Below, in pieces: positions 9,143 to 17,956 of a stretch of DNA of 64,000 bases (its first letter is position 1; every line of letters starts with the position of its first letter). The position numbers and the translations under genes are program-made. The stretch lies in contig NZ_OY782186.1 of the NCBI RefSeq assembly GCF_963677685.1, positions 1,240,001-1,304,000 of the forward strand, given 5' to 3'. The notes under the pieces are model-generated. The model saw only the letters and a list, made by a program, of their open reading frames with translations, did not search any database and was not told the DNA's origin. The DNA comes from an uncultured Bacteroides sp. GTDB taxonomy: Bacteria; Bacteroidota; Bacteroidia; Bacteroidales; Bacteroidaceae.

Positions 9143-10540
9143 ATGGCAGCAAAACCTAGTATACCCAAAGGAACGCGTGATTTTTCACCGGTTGAAATGG
9201 CAAAACGAAATTATATATTCAATACGATTCGTGATGTGTATCATCTTTATGGCTTTCAGCAGATAGAAACTCCTTCAATGGAGATGCTTTCTACCTTAAT
9301 GGGTAAGTATGGAGATGAGGGCGACAAGCTTCTTTTTAAAATTCAAAATTCAGGTGATTACTTTTCAGGACTCACTGACGAACAGTTGCTTAGCCGTGAT
9401 GCTGCCAAATTGGCAAGTAAATTTTGTGAGAAAGGTTTGCGTTATGATCTGACCGTTCCTTTTGCCCGTTACGTGGTGATGCACCGTGATGAAATAACTT
9501 TCCCGTTCAAACGTTATCAGATTCAACCTGTATGGCGTGCAGATCGTCCTCAAAAAGGCCGTTATCGTGAGTTTTATCAATGCGATGCAGATGTGGTAGG
9601 AAGTGATTCTCTACTAAATGAAGTGGAATTAATGCAAATTGTGGACACGGTGTTTACTCGTTTTGGTATCAGAGTATGTATTAAAATAAACAACCGTAAA
9701 ATTCTTACTGGTATAGCTGAGATCATTGGCGAAGCGGATAAGATTGTGGATATAACTGTTGCTATCGATAAGCTGGATAAGATTGGTTTGGAGAATGTCA
9801 ATAAAGAGTTGGCTGAGAAAGGAATTAGTGAAGAGGCTATTGCCAAACTACAGCCAATCATTTTGCTGAAAGGTACCAATGCCGAAAAGCTGGAAACATT
9901 GAAAGAAGTGTTGGCTGCTAGTGAGACCGGCCTGAAAGGAGTGGAGGAAAGTGAGTTTATTCTTAATACTTTTGCCGCTTTACGTGCACCGCATACGCCG
10001 GATCTTTTTGCTGATGACATGACGAATCATATAGAACTTGACCTGACGTTAGCTCGTGGACTGAATTACTATACCGGAGCCATCTTTGAAGTGAAGGCGC
10101 TAGATGTGCAAATAGGTAGTATTACCGGTGGTGGACGTTATGATAATCTGACTGGAGTGTTCGGTATGCCGGGTGTTTCGGGAGTAGGTATCTCTTTTGG
10201 TGCCGATCGTATTTTTGATGTGCTTAATCAGTTAGAACTGTATCCTAAAGAAGCAGTAAATGGTACGCAACTTATTTTCGTTAACTTTGGCGAGAAAGAA
10301 GCAGCTTATTCTTTGCTTATTTTGTCGCAAGCACGTGCTGCAGGTATTAGAGCTGAACTCTTTCCTGATGCTTCGAAAATGAAGAAGCAAATGAGTTATG
10401 CGAATGCGAAGAATGTACCTTTCGTTGCCATTGTAGGTGAAAATGAAATGAATGAAGGAAAGGTCACTCTTAAAAATATGGAGACAGGTGAACAAACTCT
10501 TGTTCTCCCTGATGAATTGATTGCTGCTATAAAGGCATAA
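9143..10540 (+). CDS. hisS: Histidine--tRNA ligase
   Basis: This class II aminoacyl-tRNA synthetase charges tRNA-His. From ATG 9143 the protein is 465 residues and starts [16 protein letters not shown], the typical KGTRDF N-terminus. Motif 2 lies around [17 protein letters not shown]; the histidine-specific [18 protein letters not shown] and motif 3 [12 protein letters not shown] follow, then a C-terminal anticodon-binding domain (about 365-465). A 25-codon upstream extension in frame overlaps the promoter-like TACCTTTG and a terminator tail, so it is not used. A long-armed hairpin follows the stop. Confidence 0.97.
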   Translation: MAAKPSIPKGTRDFSPVEMAKRNYIFNTIRDVYHLYGFQQIETPSMEMLSTLMGKYGDEGDKLLFKIQNSGDYFSGLTDEQLLSRDAAKLASKFCEKGLRYDLTVPFARYVVMHRDEITFPFKRYQIQPVWRADRPQKGRYREFYQCDADVVGSDSLLNEVELMQIVDTVFTRFGIRVCIKINNRKILTGIAEIIGEADKIVDITVAIDKLDKIGLENVNKELAEKGISEEAIAKLQPIILLKGTNAEKLETLKEVLAASETGLKGVEESEFILNTFAALRAPHTPDLFADDMTNHIELDLTLARGLNYYTGAIFEVKALDVQIGSITGGGRYDNLTGVFGMPGVSGVGISFGADRIFDVLNQLELYPKEAVNGTQLIFVNFGEKEAAYSLLILSQARAAGIRAELFPDASKMKKQMSYANAKNVPFVAIVGENEMNEGKVTLKNMETGEQTLVLPDELIAAIKA

Positions 10541-10557
10541 CATTATATTCTTAATAT

Positions 10558-10611
10558 ACTCCCCTTATTTAGTTTCTTTGAGTTCAGAGATAATGGCTAA
10601 ATGAGGGGAGT
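10558..10611 (+). terminator. Long-armed hairpin after hisS
   Basis: ACTCCCCTTATTTAG at 10558-10572 pairs with CTAAATGAGGGGAGT at 10597-10611 over 15 bp with one G:U pair. The loop is long (24 nt) and the T tract after it is short, so it may act as a terminator or an mRNA 3' end stabiliser. Confidence 0.6.
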
Positions 10612-10821
10612 ATTCTTTACATATAACCCCTTTTTAACTCTTTTTTGTCAAGAGGTGAATTATGCTTTTTTAAACTATCTCTATGTTTCTGCATCACTGA
10701 ATGAGTTTCTTAGATAACTAAAGGAGATATTTCTTTTTTCATCAGAAGTTATTCGGATAACAAGTAATGAAAAAGAGAAAGCAACTTGTTCTTTTTCACA
10801 TAGTTAACCCACTGCTTTTCT

Positions 10822-10887
10822 AAAATGAATGGGTTCATTTTCCAAAAGCAATGGGTTAATTCTTTAAAATGAATGGGTTAAGGAGAA
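10822..10887. repeat. Three-unit 22-bp tandem repeat
   Basis: Units begin at 10822, 10844 and 10866, exactly 22 bp apart, each carrying AAAA(T/G)(G/C)AATGGGTT and then diverging. An inverted relative, GTTAACCCACTGCTTTT at 10803-10819, lies just before unit 1 and can pair with unit 2 (10844-10858). No protein is encoded here. Confidence 0.75.
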
Positions 10888-11093
10888 AGTACTACACAGG
10901 GGAATAAAAAAAAGAAAGATAGCGTAGCTTCTTTCTTTATGTATGCTTTAATCTGAATATATTTTATGATTACATTGACAAATATAATACATTTACTTGT
11001 CAAAAGCAAATCTGGACGCAGAAAATGCCCGCTAATATTTTTGAGGATAGAGTAATAAAGATAGCTGTCTAAAAAGTTTTCCAAATGAAAAGA

Positions 11094-11125
11094 CACCCTC
11101 GTTACAACAGATTGTAGCGAGGGTG
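11094..11125 (-). terminator. Terminator of the glycyl radical enzyme gene
   Basis: CACCCTCGTTACAA at 11094-11107 pairs with TTGTAGCGAGGGTG at 11112-11125 over 14 bp with one G:U pair. It begins 9 nt beyond the stop codon of the minus-strand gene. Its core is shared with hairpins at 48175 and 56890. Confidence 0.82.
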
Positions 11126-11133
11126 CTTAAGGA

Positions 11134-13857
11134 TTATCTCTCATCCACAGGACGCTTGATGTAATTATCCATGTGATCCAGTGGTAATGTGATGAAAGGC
11201 GTTTGCCATCCTCCAATACGTACGTTTACTCCGGCGTAAGGGCTAAGCATTTCTATCGCTTTTTCTTCAGGCTGTTTAACAGCTTCTGTAGCTACTTCTT
11301 TTATCTTCTTATATAAATCAGATGTTCCTATAGCCATTGTCATCATTCCACCACCTTGAGCAATGAAATCTTGAATGATCTGTTCTACGATGCCGGGTGT
11401 TACATTCTCGTCTTTGAGACAAATATCGGTGATAACTCCGGCTGCAAATCGATTGAGCTTAAATTTAGACAAAGAACTTAATGTTCCCATTATACCTTGA
11501 TCAACAGTTCCCGGAACAGGGGAGAAGTTAGGGGCGATAGGCATACCATCCAAACGATTTGCTGAAGCAGCAGCACCACGTCCTTGCCAGTTGTATTGTT
11601 CAAAAGTACCTAAACCGGCAGTCACCTTCATTTTTATGTCATAAGTCATTCCGAGCGGAAGTCCGTAATATCCGGCTAAGCTGCGTAAAGAAGCCACTTT
11701 TCGCCATTCTTTTTCTGGATGCACATCTTGGAATAGATATTTACCAAACTTAGCAGATTCCTGAACACATTGATAGAACATATCTAATATCTGGCAGGTT
11801 AGTTCATCAGCTATAGGATCATTGTTCCCGAATTTAGGAGATTTTTTATCAAAATCATGGCGCATTACGTCGTATTTCAATTTCTTTGTATCTATTATTA
11901 TTTCTTCCTCTTCTGATATATTTCCTCCTGTTGATTGATTCTGTCCGAAGTTTTCACGGATCGCTTCACAAACTAGCTCTAAGCTATATTTCTTCTTCTC
12001 ATAAACCCAGAGTTTCAAAGCAGCCAACTGATTCACCATATCTGGTACGGAACCTAAAATTAAACCTCCTAGATTATGGTAAGCTCCTCCTGCTGCTTTA
12101 TCTCGTCCTCTCTCCATACAACCTTTGAGGTATGCCGAGAATAAAGGAGAGGGTGCTGCATTTTCATCTATCATGTAGTACATGAAGAGAGACATGATAG
12201 ACTGGTCAACAAAGAATTGCATGTGGACTTTCAGGTATTTCATGACCTCTTCAAAGCTTTGAGGAATAGGAGTGCTTGGAGATACCTTGGCTCCTCGGAA
12301 TAGCTCGTCGTCTTTCTTTAAAGATGCTCCTTGGTTCAATGCTGATTCTAGAGCTTGCAACCCTACCATCATGCCAAAAGTCCAGTCTGACTCTCCATTT
12401 AAGATTGGTTCCCAACAGCCATCTACGCAATAGTCATTGGCTAATGCTTGCATAGAAGCATTTACTTCATTCGTGTTCTTTTCATCCTGCATCAAAGCGT
12501 TGTACATGGCAGGAATCATAATCTCATCATTTAAAATAGAAGGATTATTTTTGGTCTGATAGATTGATTGAGCTATTTTTTCATATAATTCCTTCGGGCT
12601 GTCTTTATGCAAACGCACATAAATGCCCGGGGCGGGTAAGTTGACATTCTGAATTGCTTGGAGAATAAGGAAAGTACAATCATTTGTAGCATCCGATCCA
12701 TCCGGCTTTTTACCACCGATAATGATGTTTTGCAAGAAATTGTTGACTCCTGCTTTCTGGTCAATATAATAGGGATGCGTGCCTAGTACGGTAGCATAAT
12801 CCACATGATCTTGCTTTACTAAATATTTAGAACTCAAGTTAAGACGTCCCGCACATTTGAGTATTAAACATTCGAATATTTCAATTGGACTGTACTTATC
12901 ATCTTTACTGGGATTACTCAGATAGGGTTGCAACACCTGATCTAGTCTGCCTAAAGAGATTAAGTTCATAGAAGCGTGTAGAGCGATATGGAAGAAACAA
13001 ATACTTTGTACAGCTTCGTGGAATGTACTGGCAGGTAGGCGAGGAACTTTGTGTGCAATGCGTGCCAACTCCAATAGCTCTTCACTTCTTTCGGGATGTT
13101 TTTTTGCTTCTTCTTGGGCAATTGCAGACCAGCGGTCGGCATAATCTATTACAGCTTTGCAAGATAGCTTGGCTGACCAATAGAAATCAAATTTCTTTTT
13201 CAGGGCAATCAGTTTCCCTTCCTCTAATCGTAACATTCTTAAGTTTTCCTCATCTTTTTCGGAAGGATCAGACTCTTTATTACGTTTGTCATAATCTTCA
13301 TAGAGTTTTTTTACAATGCTCTTGGCTTTTTTAATTTGAGGCGCCAATTCATCTAATTTCTTTGAACAAGTATCTATCTTTACTTGTAAACCGTCACTAA
13401 GTAATTCAGTATAATTCATAGAATTGTGACCAAAGAGAGAGGCGGCATTACGGTTGGTGATAGAACCTGCCCGTAATTCATCTTCAGTAAGGAAATGTGG
13501 GAACATCTTTCCTAATCCGTTAGACCCCATCGGCATTACTCCCAAAAGCAAATCGCCTTCAAGAATATCCGCCGTATGTGTTTTCTTACTACATTCTTTG
13601 TTCGTCATGGCTTTAAGCATGCGGTCGATAGCCACTGCCCGTCGTACAATGACTGAACAGTTTTCAATAGATTTCCATAATGGATATTTATTGTCCCTAG
13701 TAGCGTTATTGTTGTTCACTACATTATCGAACATATCCTGAGTAAACCACTCTCCCGAACGATCTCCGAGGGCTTTGTTGATCAAAACATCATAGAGTCT
13801 TTTAACTCTACTACTCATCTGGTTTTCCAGATTTAAATTCCATCGATTCTCTTTCAT
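11134..13857 (-). CDS. Glycyl radical enzyme (PFL-like family), subfamily unknown
   Basis: The 907-residue protein has the PFL-like barrel plus C-terminal glycyl radical domain. The thiyl-radical cysteine is in DGCWEP (Cys481, with Glu483 two residues on, as in the GCVEP motif of dehydratase and C-N lyase types). The radical loop is VRIGGWQTPF, with Gly883 24 residues from the C-terminus; pyruvate formate-lyases have SGY here. A charged, probably coiled insertion (about 170-235) lengthens the N-terminal half. The ATG at 13857 overlaps the activase gene by 47 bp; another ATG at 13818 would cut the overlap to 8 bp and begins MSSRVKRLYD. Single Cys in place of the PFL Cys-Cys pair argues against pyruvate formate-lyase. 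The substrate is unknown; databases may label it formate acetyltransferase. Confidence 0.88.
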   Translation of the reverse strand: MKENRWNLNLENQMSSRVKRLYDVLINKALGDRSGEWFTQDMFDNVVNNNNATRDNKYPLWKSIENCSVIVRRAVAIDRMLKAMTNKECSKKTHTADILEGDLLLGVMPMGSNGLGKMFPHFLTEDELRAGSITNRNAASLFGHNSMNYTELLSDGLQVKIDTCSKKLDELAPQIKKAKSIVKKLYEDYDKRNKESDPSEKDEENLRMLRLEEGKLIALKKKFDFYWSAKLSCKAVIDYADRWSAIAQEEAKKHPERSEELLELARIAHKVPRLPASTFHEAVQSICFFHIALHASMNLISLGRLDQVLQPYLSNPSKDDKYSPIEIFECLILKCAGRLNLSSKYLVKQDHVDYATVLGTHPYYIDQKAGVNNFLQNIIIGGKKPDGSDATNDCTFLILQAIQNVNLPAPGIYVRLHKDSPKELYEKIAQSIYQTKNNPSILNDEIMIPAMYNALMQDEKNTNEVNASMQALANDYCVDGCWEPILNGESDWTFGMMVGLQALESALNQGASLKKDDELFRGAKVSPSTPIPQSFEEVMKYLKVHMQFFVDQSIMSLFMYYMIDENAAPSPLFSAYLKGCMERGRDKAAGGAYHNLGGLILGSVPDMVNQLAALKLWVYEKKKYSLELVCEAIRENFGQNQSTGGNISEEEEIIIDTKKLKYDVMRHDFDKKSPKFGNNDPIADELTCQILDMFYQCVQESAKFGKYLFQDVHPEKEWRKVASLRSLAGYYGLPLGMTYDIKMKVTAGLGTFEQYNWQGRGAAASANRLDGMPIAPNFSPVPGTVDQGIMGTLSSLSKFKLNRFAAGVITDICLKDENVTPGIVEQIIQDFIAQGGGMMTMAIGTSDLYKKIKEVATEAVKQPEEKAIEMLSPYAGVNVRIGGWQTPFITLPLDHMDNYIKRPVDER

Positions 13858-14794
13858 AGATATTAAAATTTAAGTGAGTAAAAAAAGATATTATTTTGGA
13901 TTCACAATACTCTATCTCATGAGTACTGGGTGCATCCATTTTTAGGCTAATATCGGCATATCGATAGTTTAAGTCAAAATCTCTGTTCCACGGTAATATA
14001 CTGACTGTCTTTATTTTATTTTTTATCAAAATGGAGGTAATACTCTGTAAAATATCATCTCTATCAAAGTAACCAGGTATCATCGGTATTTGTGGTAGAA
14101 TATTGGCTCCTTTGTTTACTAGATAGTTGAGAGCCATACAGATCTCTTCGTCGTGTCGTTTATGCTTATTCCCGGTAATCACACGCATCCCAAATAACCA
14201 TAGGTCGACTAGTGGAGCAACTTTCTTATAAATACCCAAAGGCAATAGTCCGGACGTTTCAATCGCTGTATGTATTCCCTCTTGTTTGCACAGTTGTAGC
14301 AGTTCCTCTGCTGCTTCTAATTGAAGCAAAGCTTCCCCTCCCGACAAGGTTATACCACCTTCCTTGCGGGTCAGGCGGAGATATGGGAAAATCTGTGCCC
14401 AAAGGGATGAGACAGTTGTTTCTGTAGTAGGCAAATGCAGAGCACTACCTTTTATTCCGGAAGTGCTTGTGGGGCACTCTTCAATACAAGCACCACAGCT
14501 TGTACAACGTTCTCTATGTAAGATGTGTCCTGCTTCGCCAAATTCATGTACTTTCTGCTGGCAAACTTTTGCACAACGTCCACAGTTTAGGCACAAGGAG
14601 GAGATAAACATCAAAGGTGCTTTATATGTTTGTGAGTGTGGAGAGTGGCACCATTCACACTGTGCCGAGCATCCTTGAAAATAGACTACTGTACGAACAC
14701 CGGGGCCATCATGCTTCGATAATTCTGCGACATCAAATACTCTGATACGATGAGAGTGCAGGCTATGTTCCGTTTGTTCGGTGCGTATTTTCAT
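13811..14794 (-). CDS. Glycyl radical enzyme activase (radical SAM)
   Basis: This radical SAM protein installs the glycyl radical on its partner enzyme by cleaving S-adenosylmethionine. From ATG 14794 it has 327 residues. The SAM cluster motif CX3CX2C is C42-C46-C49 (GCSAQCEWC). Two ferredoxin-type cluster sites follow, C68/C71/C74/C78 and C97/C100/C103/C107; this insert is present in activases of many non-PFL glycyl radical enzymes and absent from PFL-activating enzyme. GGITLSGGEALLQ is the SAM-binding GGE region. A TTG at 14836 would add 14 residues but overlaps a -7-like element, so it is not used. The gene overlaps the downstream glycyl radical enzyme gene, which strongly suggests one transcript and coupled translation. 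Confidence 0.92.
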   Translation of the reverse strand: MKIRTEQTEHSLHSHRIRVFDVAELSKHDGPGVRTVVYFQGCSAQCEWCHSPHSQTYKAPLMFISSLCLNCGRCAKVCQQKVHEFGEAGHILHRERCTSCGACIEECPTSTSGIKGSALHLPTTETTVSSLWAQIFPYLRLTRKEGGITLSGGEALLQLEAAEELLQLCKQEGIHTAIETSGLLPLGIYKKVAPLVDLWLFGMRVITGNKHKRHDEEICMALNYLVNKGANILPQIPMIPGYFDRDDILQSITSILIKNKIKTVSILPWNRDFDLNYRYADISLKMDAPSTHEIEYCESKIISFFTHLNFNIYERESMEFKSGKPDE

Positions 14795-14833
14795 AATAAG
14801 TTTTGTAAGTCTATTCTTTTTGATGGTAAAATC

Positions 14834-14841
14834 CAAATATA
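14834..14841 (-). promoter_or_regulatory. Bacteroides -7 element for the activase/glycyl radical enzyme operon
   Basis: The minus strand reads TATATTTG, an exact TAnnTTTG match, 40 bp upstream of the activase ATG at 14794. No matching -33 TTTG is evident, which is compatible with an activator-dependent promoter. Confidence 0.45.
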
Positions 14842-14900
14842 AGTTAATTTTAATGTAATTTATTATGATTATTTATTAATCTTCTTGTTGTTAACTTTTT

Positions 14901-14914
14901 TTATACTAGTATAA
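14901..14914. promoter_or_regulatory. Perfect 14-bp palindrome, possible operator
   Basis: TTATACTAGTATAA is a perfect palindrome about 60 bp upstream of the -7 element of the glycyl radical enzyme operon. Its position suits a regulator site; the regulator is unknown. Confidence 0.35.
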
Positions 14915-15262
14915 ACTTGAGAAGTTTAATATTTTTTTGTAATGATTTCGATTTGGCTATTTGTTTTTTTTCGCAAAATGCTTTTATTAAAAGAGAATAT
15001 TAAAACTGGTTTGATACAAAAATAGATGCTATTATATACAACGAATGCTTCTCCTTCAATATTAGAATAGGGAGACATATTGGTTTGTTGGTTGTTTACT
15101 ATAGTATTTGTAACGAGAAACGTGCTGAAATGCCATACTATGCTGATTAGAAGCTAGATGAATATTTCTTTTGATCTCAGATAAAATGCAATCTTGTAAT
15201 GAATCCTTAAAACATTTGTAATACCGAACACGTTTCTTTGTATGTAGTTAAAGTTAAACCGA

Positions 15263-16411
15263 ATGATAGGGCTATTTAATGACTGCTTTCCACCGATAAT
15301 GGACGGAGTATCTCTGACTACGCAGAATTATGCTTATTGGCTGCATAAAAAAACACAAAATGTATGTGTTGTTACTCCGAAATCTCCTGAAGCAAAAGAT
15401 GAAGGTGAATATCCTGTATACCGATATTCTTCTATTCCTATACCTATGCGCAAACCTTACAGGCTTGGATTTCCTCGTATTGACTGGCCTTTCCACGAAC
15501 GTATAAATCGGCTGTCGTTTGAGTTAGTGCATGCTCATTGCCCTTTTTCTTCGGGCGCACTGGCTATGCAGATTTCTCGCTCGCAGAAAGTACCTATTAT
15601 TGCTACTTTTCATTCTAAATATAGGGCTGACTTTGAAAGAGCTATTTCAAGTAAATTACTGGTTGATGTTTTGATGAAACGGGTAATACGTTTTTATGAA
15701 GCTGTTGATGAGGTCTGGATTCCCCAAGCATCGGTTGAAGAAACGTTAAGAGAATATGGATATAAAGGAAAAGTAGAGGTAGTCGATAATGGGAATGATT
15801 TGACTGTTGATGCTTCTGTAGAAGCTCTGCGTACTGCAGAACGTGCACGTCTAGGTATTAATGAAAATGAACTAATGTTCTTGTTTGTTGGTCAACATAT
15901 ATGGGAGAAGAATCTGTCTTTTTTACTCCAGGGCTTATCTTTAATAAAGGGACAATCTTTTAAAATGTACTTTGTTGGCTCAGGTTATGCTTCGGATGAA
16001 CTGAAAAAGATGGCAGCTTCACTTGGGCTTTCGGACAAAGTCTGTTTCGTGGGTAGTATCATTGAACGTGAAAAGCTTAAAGGATATTATGCTGCCGCCG
16101 ATCTATTTCTATTTCCATCCTTGTATGATAATGCACCTTTGGTAGTACGGGAAGCCGCTGCTTTGTCTACTCCGTCTGTTTTAATAAAGGGTTCCACTTC
16201 CTCTGAAATTATAAATGATTCTGAAAATGGTTTTTTAACCGAGAATAGAGTTGAAGATTTTGCTTCCCGGTTGACGCAACTATGTATGTCACCTCAACTT
16301 GTCAAGCAAGTAGGAGAGAGGGCGGCGGAGAGTATTGTTCGACCTTGGGAAGATGTGGCGGAAGAGGTTTATGACAGATATGTCAATCTGATTAAACGTA
16401 CCGCTAAATAA
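15263..16411 (+). CDS. Glycosyltransferase family 4 protein
   Basis: The 382-residue GT-B enzyme transfers a sugar from an activated donor. The N-terminal acceptor domain starts NDCFPPIMDGVSLTTQNYA, typical of GT4 enzymes that act on lipid or polyprenol acceptors (DGVS loop). The donor domain carries GQHIWEKNLSFLL and FPSLYDNAPLVVREAAAL, which is the E-x7-E region. Together with the flippase-like membrane protein 20 bp downstream, it probably makes or modifies a membrane glycolipid, which is an inference. No signal peptide is present, so it works at the cytoplasmic membrane face. Confidence 0.88.
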   Translation: MIGLFNDCFPPIMDGVSLTTQNYAYWLHKKTQNVCVVTPKSPEAKDEGEYPVYRYSSIPIPMRKPYRLGFPRIDWPFHERINRLSFELVHAHCPFSSGALAMQISRSQKVPIIATFHSKYRADFERAISSKLLVDVLMKRVIRFYEAVDEVWIPQASVEETLREYGYKGKVEVVDNGNDLTVDASVEALRTAERARLGINENELMFLFVGQHIWEKNLSFLLQGLSLIKGQSFKMYFVGSGYASDELKKMAASLGLSDKVCFVGSIIEREKLKGYYAAADLFLFPSLYDNAPLVVREAAALSTPSVLIKGSTSSEIINDSENGFLTENRVEDFASRLTQLCMSPQLVKQVGERAAESIVRPWEDVAEEVYDRYVNLIKRTAK

Positions 16412-16431
16412 TAAATTTATCTAATGATAAT

Positions 16432-17451
16432 ATGACGAATGAAATCAAAACGTTCAAGCGCTTCTATATTTTTCTTCCGGTTATTATCGGATTATCTGTT
16501 GTGACTTGGCTTTTTTACGAAGAATTTGATTCTGCACTATTTAAAGATATTCATTTGTCTTCACGTTTGTTGGGAGGACTCTTACTAGCTTTCTTTTTTA
16601 TGTTTGGACGTGACGCTGGTTTGATATGGCGTTTCCGGTTAATTAGTGATCATTCATTAAGCTGGCGGCAGGCTTTTAATGTGAATATGCTCTGTGAATT
16701 TACTTCAGCTGTTACTCCTTCATCTGTTGGAGGGAGCAGTCTCATTGTTTTATTTTTGAATAAAGAGGGCATTAATGCAGGACGTAGTTCGGCGCTGATG
16801 ATTTCTTGTCTCTTTTTAGACGAATTGTTCTTGGTTTTAGCTTGTCCGGTGGCACTCCTGCTTTTTTCTTTTTCCGACCTCTTTGGTGATGTGACCATTC
16901 TTTCATCGGGCATTCGCTTTTTCTTTTTTAGTATTTATGCGGCTATAAGTTTATGGACATTTCTTCTCTTCTTTGCTCTTTTTAAAAGACCGGAATATGT
17001 GAAGAGAATATTATTAGCTATTTTTCGTTTACCTTTTATCAGACGTTGGCGAAGATCGGTTGAAACATTGACTGAAAATTTAGTGCAAAGTTCTGGCGAA
17101 ATGAGTCGGAAGCCGATGACTTTTTGGTTGCGGGCTTTTGGTATTACTTGTTTGTCATGGACATCTCGCTATTTGGTAGTTAATGCTTTGTTTTTTGCTT
17201 TTGCAACAGAAGGTAGTCAGTTGCTGGCATTTGCCAGACAATTGGTGTTATGGGTTTTAATGACGATCAGTCCCACACCCGGTGGAAGCGGAGTGAGCGA
17301 ATATATTTTTCAAATATATTATGCTGATTTTTTTGCAGTAAGCGGAATGGCATTAGTTGTTACTTTTGTTTGGAGAATTATTACCTATTATATGTATCTT
17401 TTTATCGGCGCATTAATCATACCTACATGGGTGAAGAATTTGAAGAATTAA
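16432..17451 (+). CDS. Flippase-like/lysylphosphatidylglycerol synthase TM-region family protein
   Basis: The 339-residue polytopic membrane protein has about eight hydrophobic segments spread from residue 12 to 330. It matches the family known as LPG synthase transmembrane region (UPF0104/MprF-N-like), members of which flip or accommodate lipids: note the TSAVTPSSVGGSS segment (about 85-98) and the ISPTPGGSGVSEYIF segment (about 280-295), two conserved gatherings of small residues. There is no soluble aminoacyl-transfer domain. It lies 20 bp after the GT4 gene, suggesting an operon for synthesis and translocation of a glycolipid. The exact cargo cannot be read from sequence. Confidence 0.85.
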   Translation: MTNEIKTFKRFYIFLPVIIGLSVVTWLFYEEFDSALFKDIHLSSRLLGGLLLAFFFMFGRDAGLIWRFRLISDHSLSWRQAFNVNMLCEFTSAVTPSSVGGSSLIVLFLNKEGINAGRSSALMISCLFLDELFLVLACPVALLLFSFSDLFGDVTILSSGIRFFFFSIYAAISLWTFLLFFALFKRPEYVKRILLAIFRLPFIRRWRRSVETLTENLVQSSGEMSRKPMTFWLRAFGITCLSWTSRYLVVNALFFAFATEGSQLLAFARQLVLWVLMTISPTPGGSGVSEYIFQIYYADFFAVSGMALVVTFVWRIITYYMYLFIGALIIPTWVKNLKN

Positions 17452-17495
17452 AATGACTGTAATCTCTTTGCAAAAACATTGTAAAACAGAGAGCT

Positions 17496-17503
17496 TATTT
17501 TTG
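17496..17503 (+). promoter_or_regulatory. Bacteroides -7 element for a small membrane-protein gene
   Basis: TATTTTTG matches TAnnTTTG, 22 bp before the ATG at 17526; a TTG at 17479-17481 gives a shortened -33 spacing. Confidence 0.4.
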
Positions 17504-17525
17504 TATCAACAAATAAAATTTAGGC

Positions 17526-17687
17526 ATGAGAACATTTGAAATAAAAGAGAATAATCGATTTGTACTGATTGGAACTATCATGGTTGCTGTTAGTGTTTTT
17601 TTTCTGCTTTATATGGGTGCGTCTCTTTATTACTCAAATAAACAGTTTCAAGCTCAAAGCCAAGTTGTAGAACTCGTTTACAAATAG
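17526..17687 (+). CDS. 53-residue single-pass membrane protein
   Basis: A short frame starts MRTFEIKENNRFVLIGTIMV and contains one clear transmembrane helix (about residues 12-34, FVLIGTIMVAVSVFFLLYMG and on), followed by a short polar tail ending VVELVYK. A TAnnTTTG element sits 22 bp upstream of its ATG, suggesting it is expressed. It lies 74 bp after the flippase-like gene and could be an accessory subunit or an independent small protein. I do not recognise the family. Confidence 0.55.
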   Translation: MRTFEIKENNRFVLIGTIMVAVSVFFLLYMGASLYYSNKQFQAQSQVVELVYK

Positions 17688-17956
17688 ATATTTTAGTTCT
17701 GACTCTTCCACTTTTTTTCGTCTTTAAATTTGCTTCCCAAAGACTGCATGAATGCTTATGCATTTGTGCTTGTTTGCTTTATTAAGGTATTCACTCTTCT
17801 AAACATTCTTTATCTTCCCGTCATTTTGTCAGCTTGCTTCTGCCAAAGAGAGGTTTTTCTTTTGTGGCATACTTTTCGCTTACTATTTAACGTCCTCTAC
17901 TTCTTAGTGACGGACAAATTATTAAAATAATAGTCTAACATAAAAACAAAAGAATT

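Larger units (their letters stand above)
10541..11133. other. 593-nt non-coding gap between hisS and the glycyl radical enzyme
   Basis: No convincing gene is present. The gap holds a hisS terminator-like hairpin (10558-10611), a three-unit 22-bp tandem repeat with an inverted partner (10803-10887), a weak hairpin (10912-10937) and a strong terminator for the minus-strand glycyl radical enzyme (11094-11125). A 72-codon minus-strand frame inside it starts within that terminator and is rejected. Confidence 0.7.
14795..15262. other. 468-nt divergent intergenic region
   Basis: This AT-rich gap separates the minus-strand activase gene from the plus-strand glycosyltransferase. It contains a minus-strand -7 element (14834-14841) and a perfect 14-bp palindrome (14901-14914). 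No credible gene was seen. Confidence 0.7.

Noticed and set aside
9577..10020. 147-codon minus-strand frame inside hisS
   Set aside because: Shadow of hisS; hisS motifs are complete on the plus strand.
10878..11096. 72-codon minus-strand frame after hisS
   Set aside because: It starts inside the terminator of the glycyl radical enzyme gene, overlaps the repeat region and has no recognisable domain.
11134..13857. Formate acetyltransferase (PFL) as the name of the glycyl radical enzyme
   Set aside because: PFL has an adjacent Cys-Cys pair and an SGY radical loop, while this protein has one Cys in GCWEP and GGW; the activase also has the two-cluster insert that PFL-AE lacks.
14795..14836. Upstream TTG start for the activase
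   Set aside because: The TTG overlaps the -7 element and the added residues are not family-like; ATG 14794 fits better.
15105..15236. Similar ATTTGTAA segments and a GAAACGTG/CACGTTTC pair before the glycosyltransferase gene
   Set aside because: Only 8 bp agree closely and the inverted pair is about 105 bp apart, so chance is likely in AT-rich DNA.
17730..17930. 66-codon plus-strand hydrophobic frame upstream of groES
   Set aside because: It begins with TTG in the groES leader, has no family pattern and an AT-rich hydrophobic composition common to chance frames.
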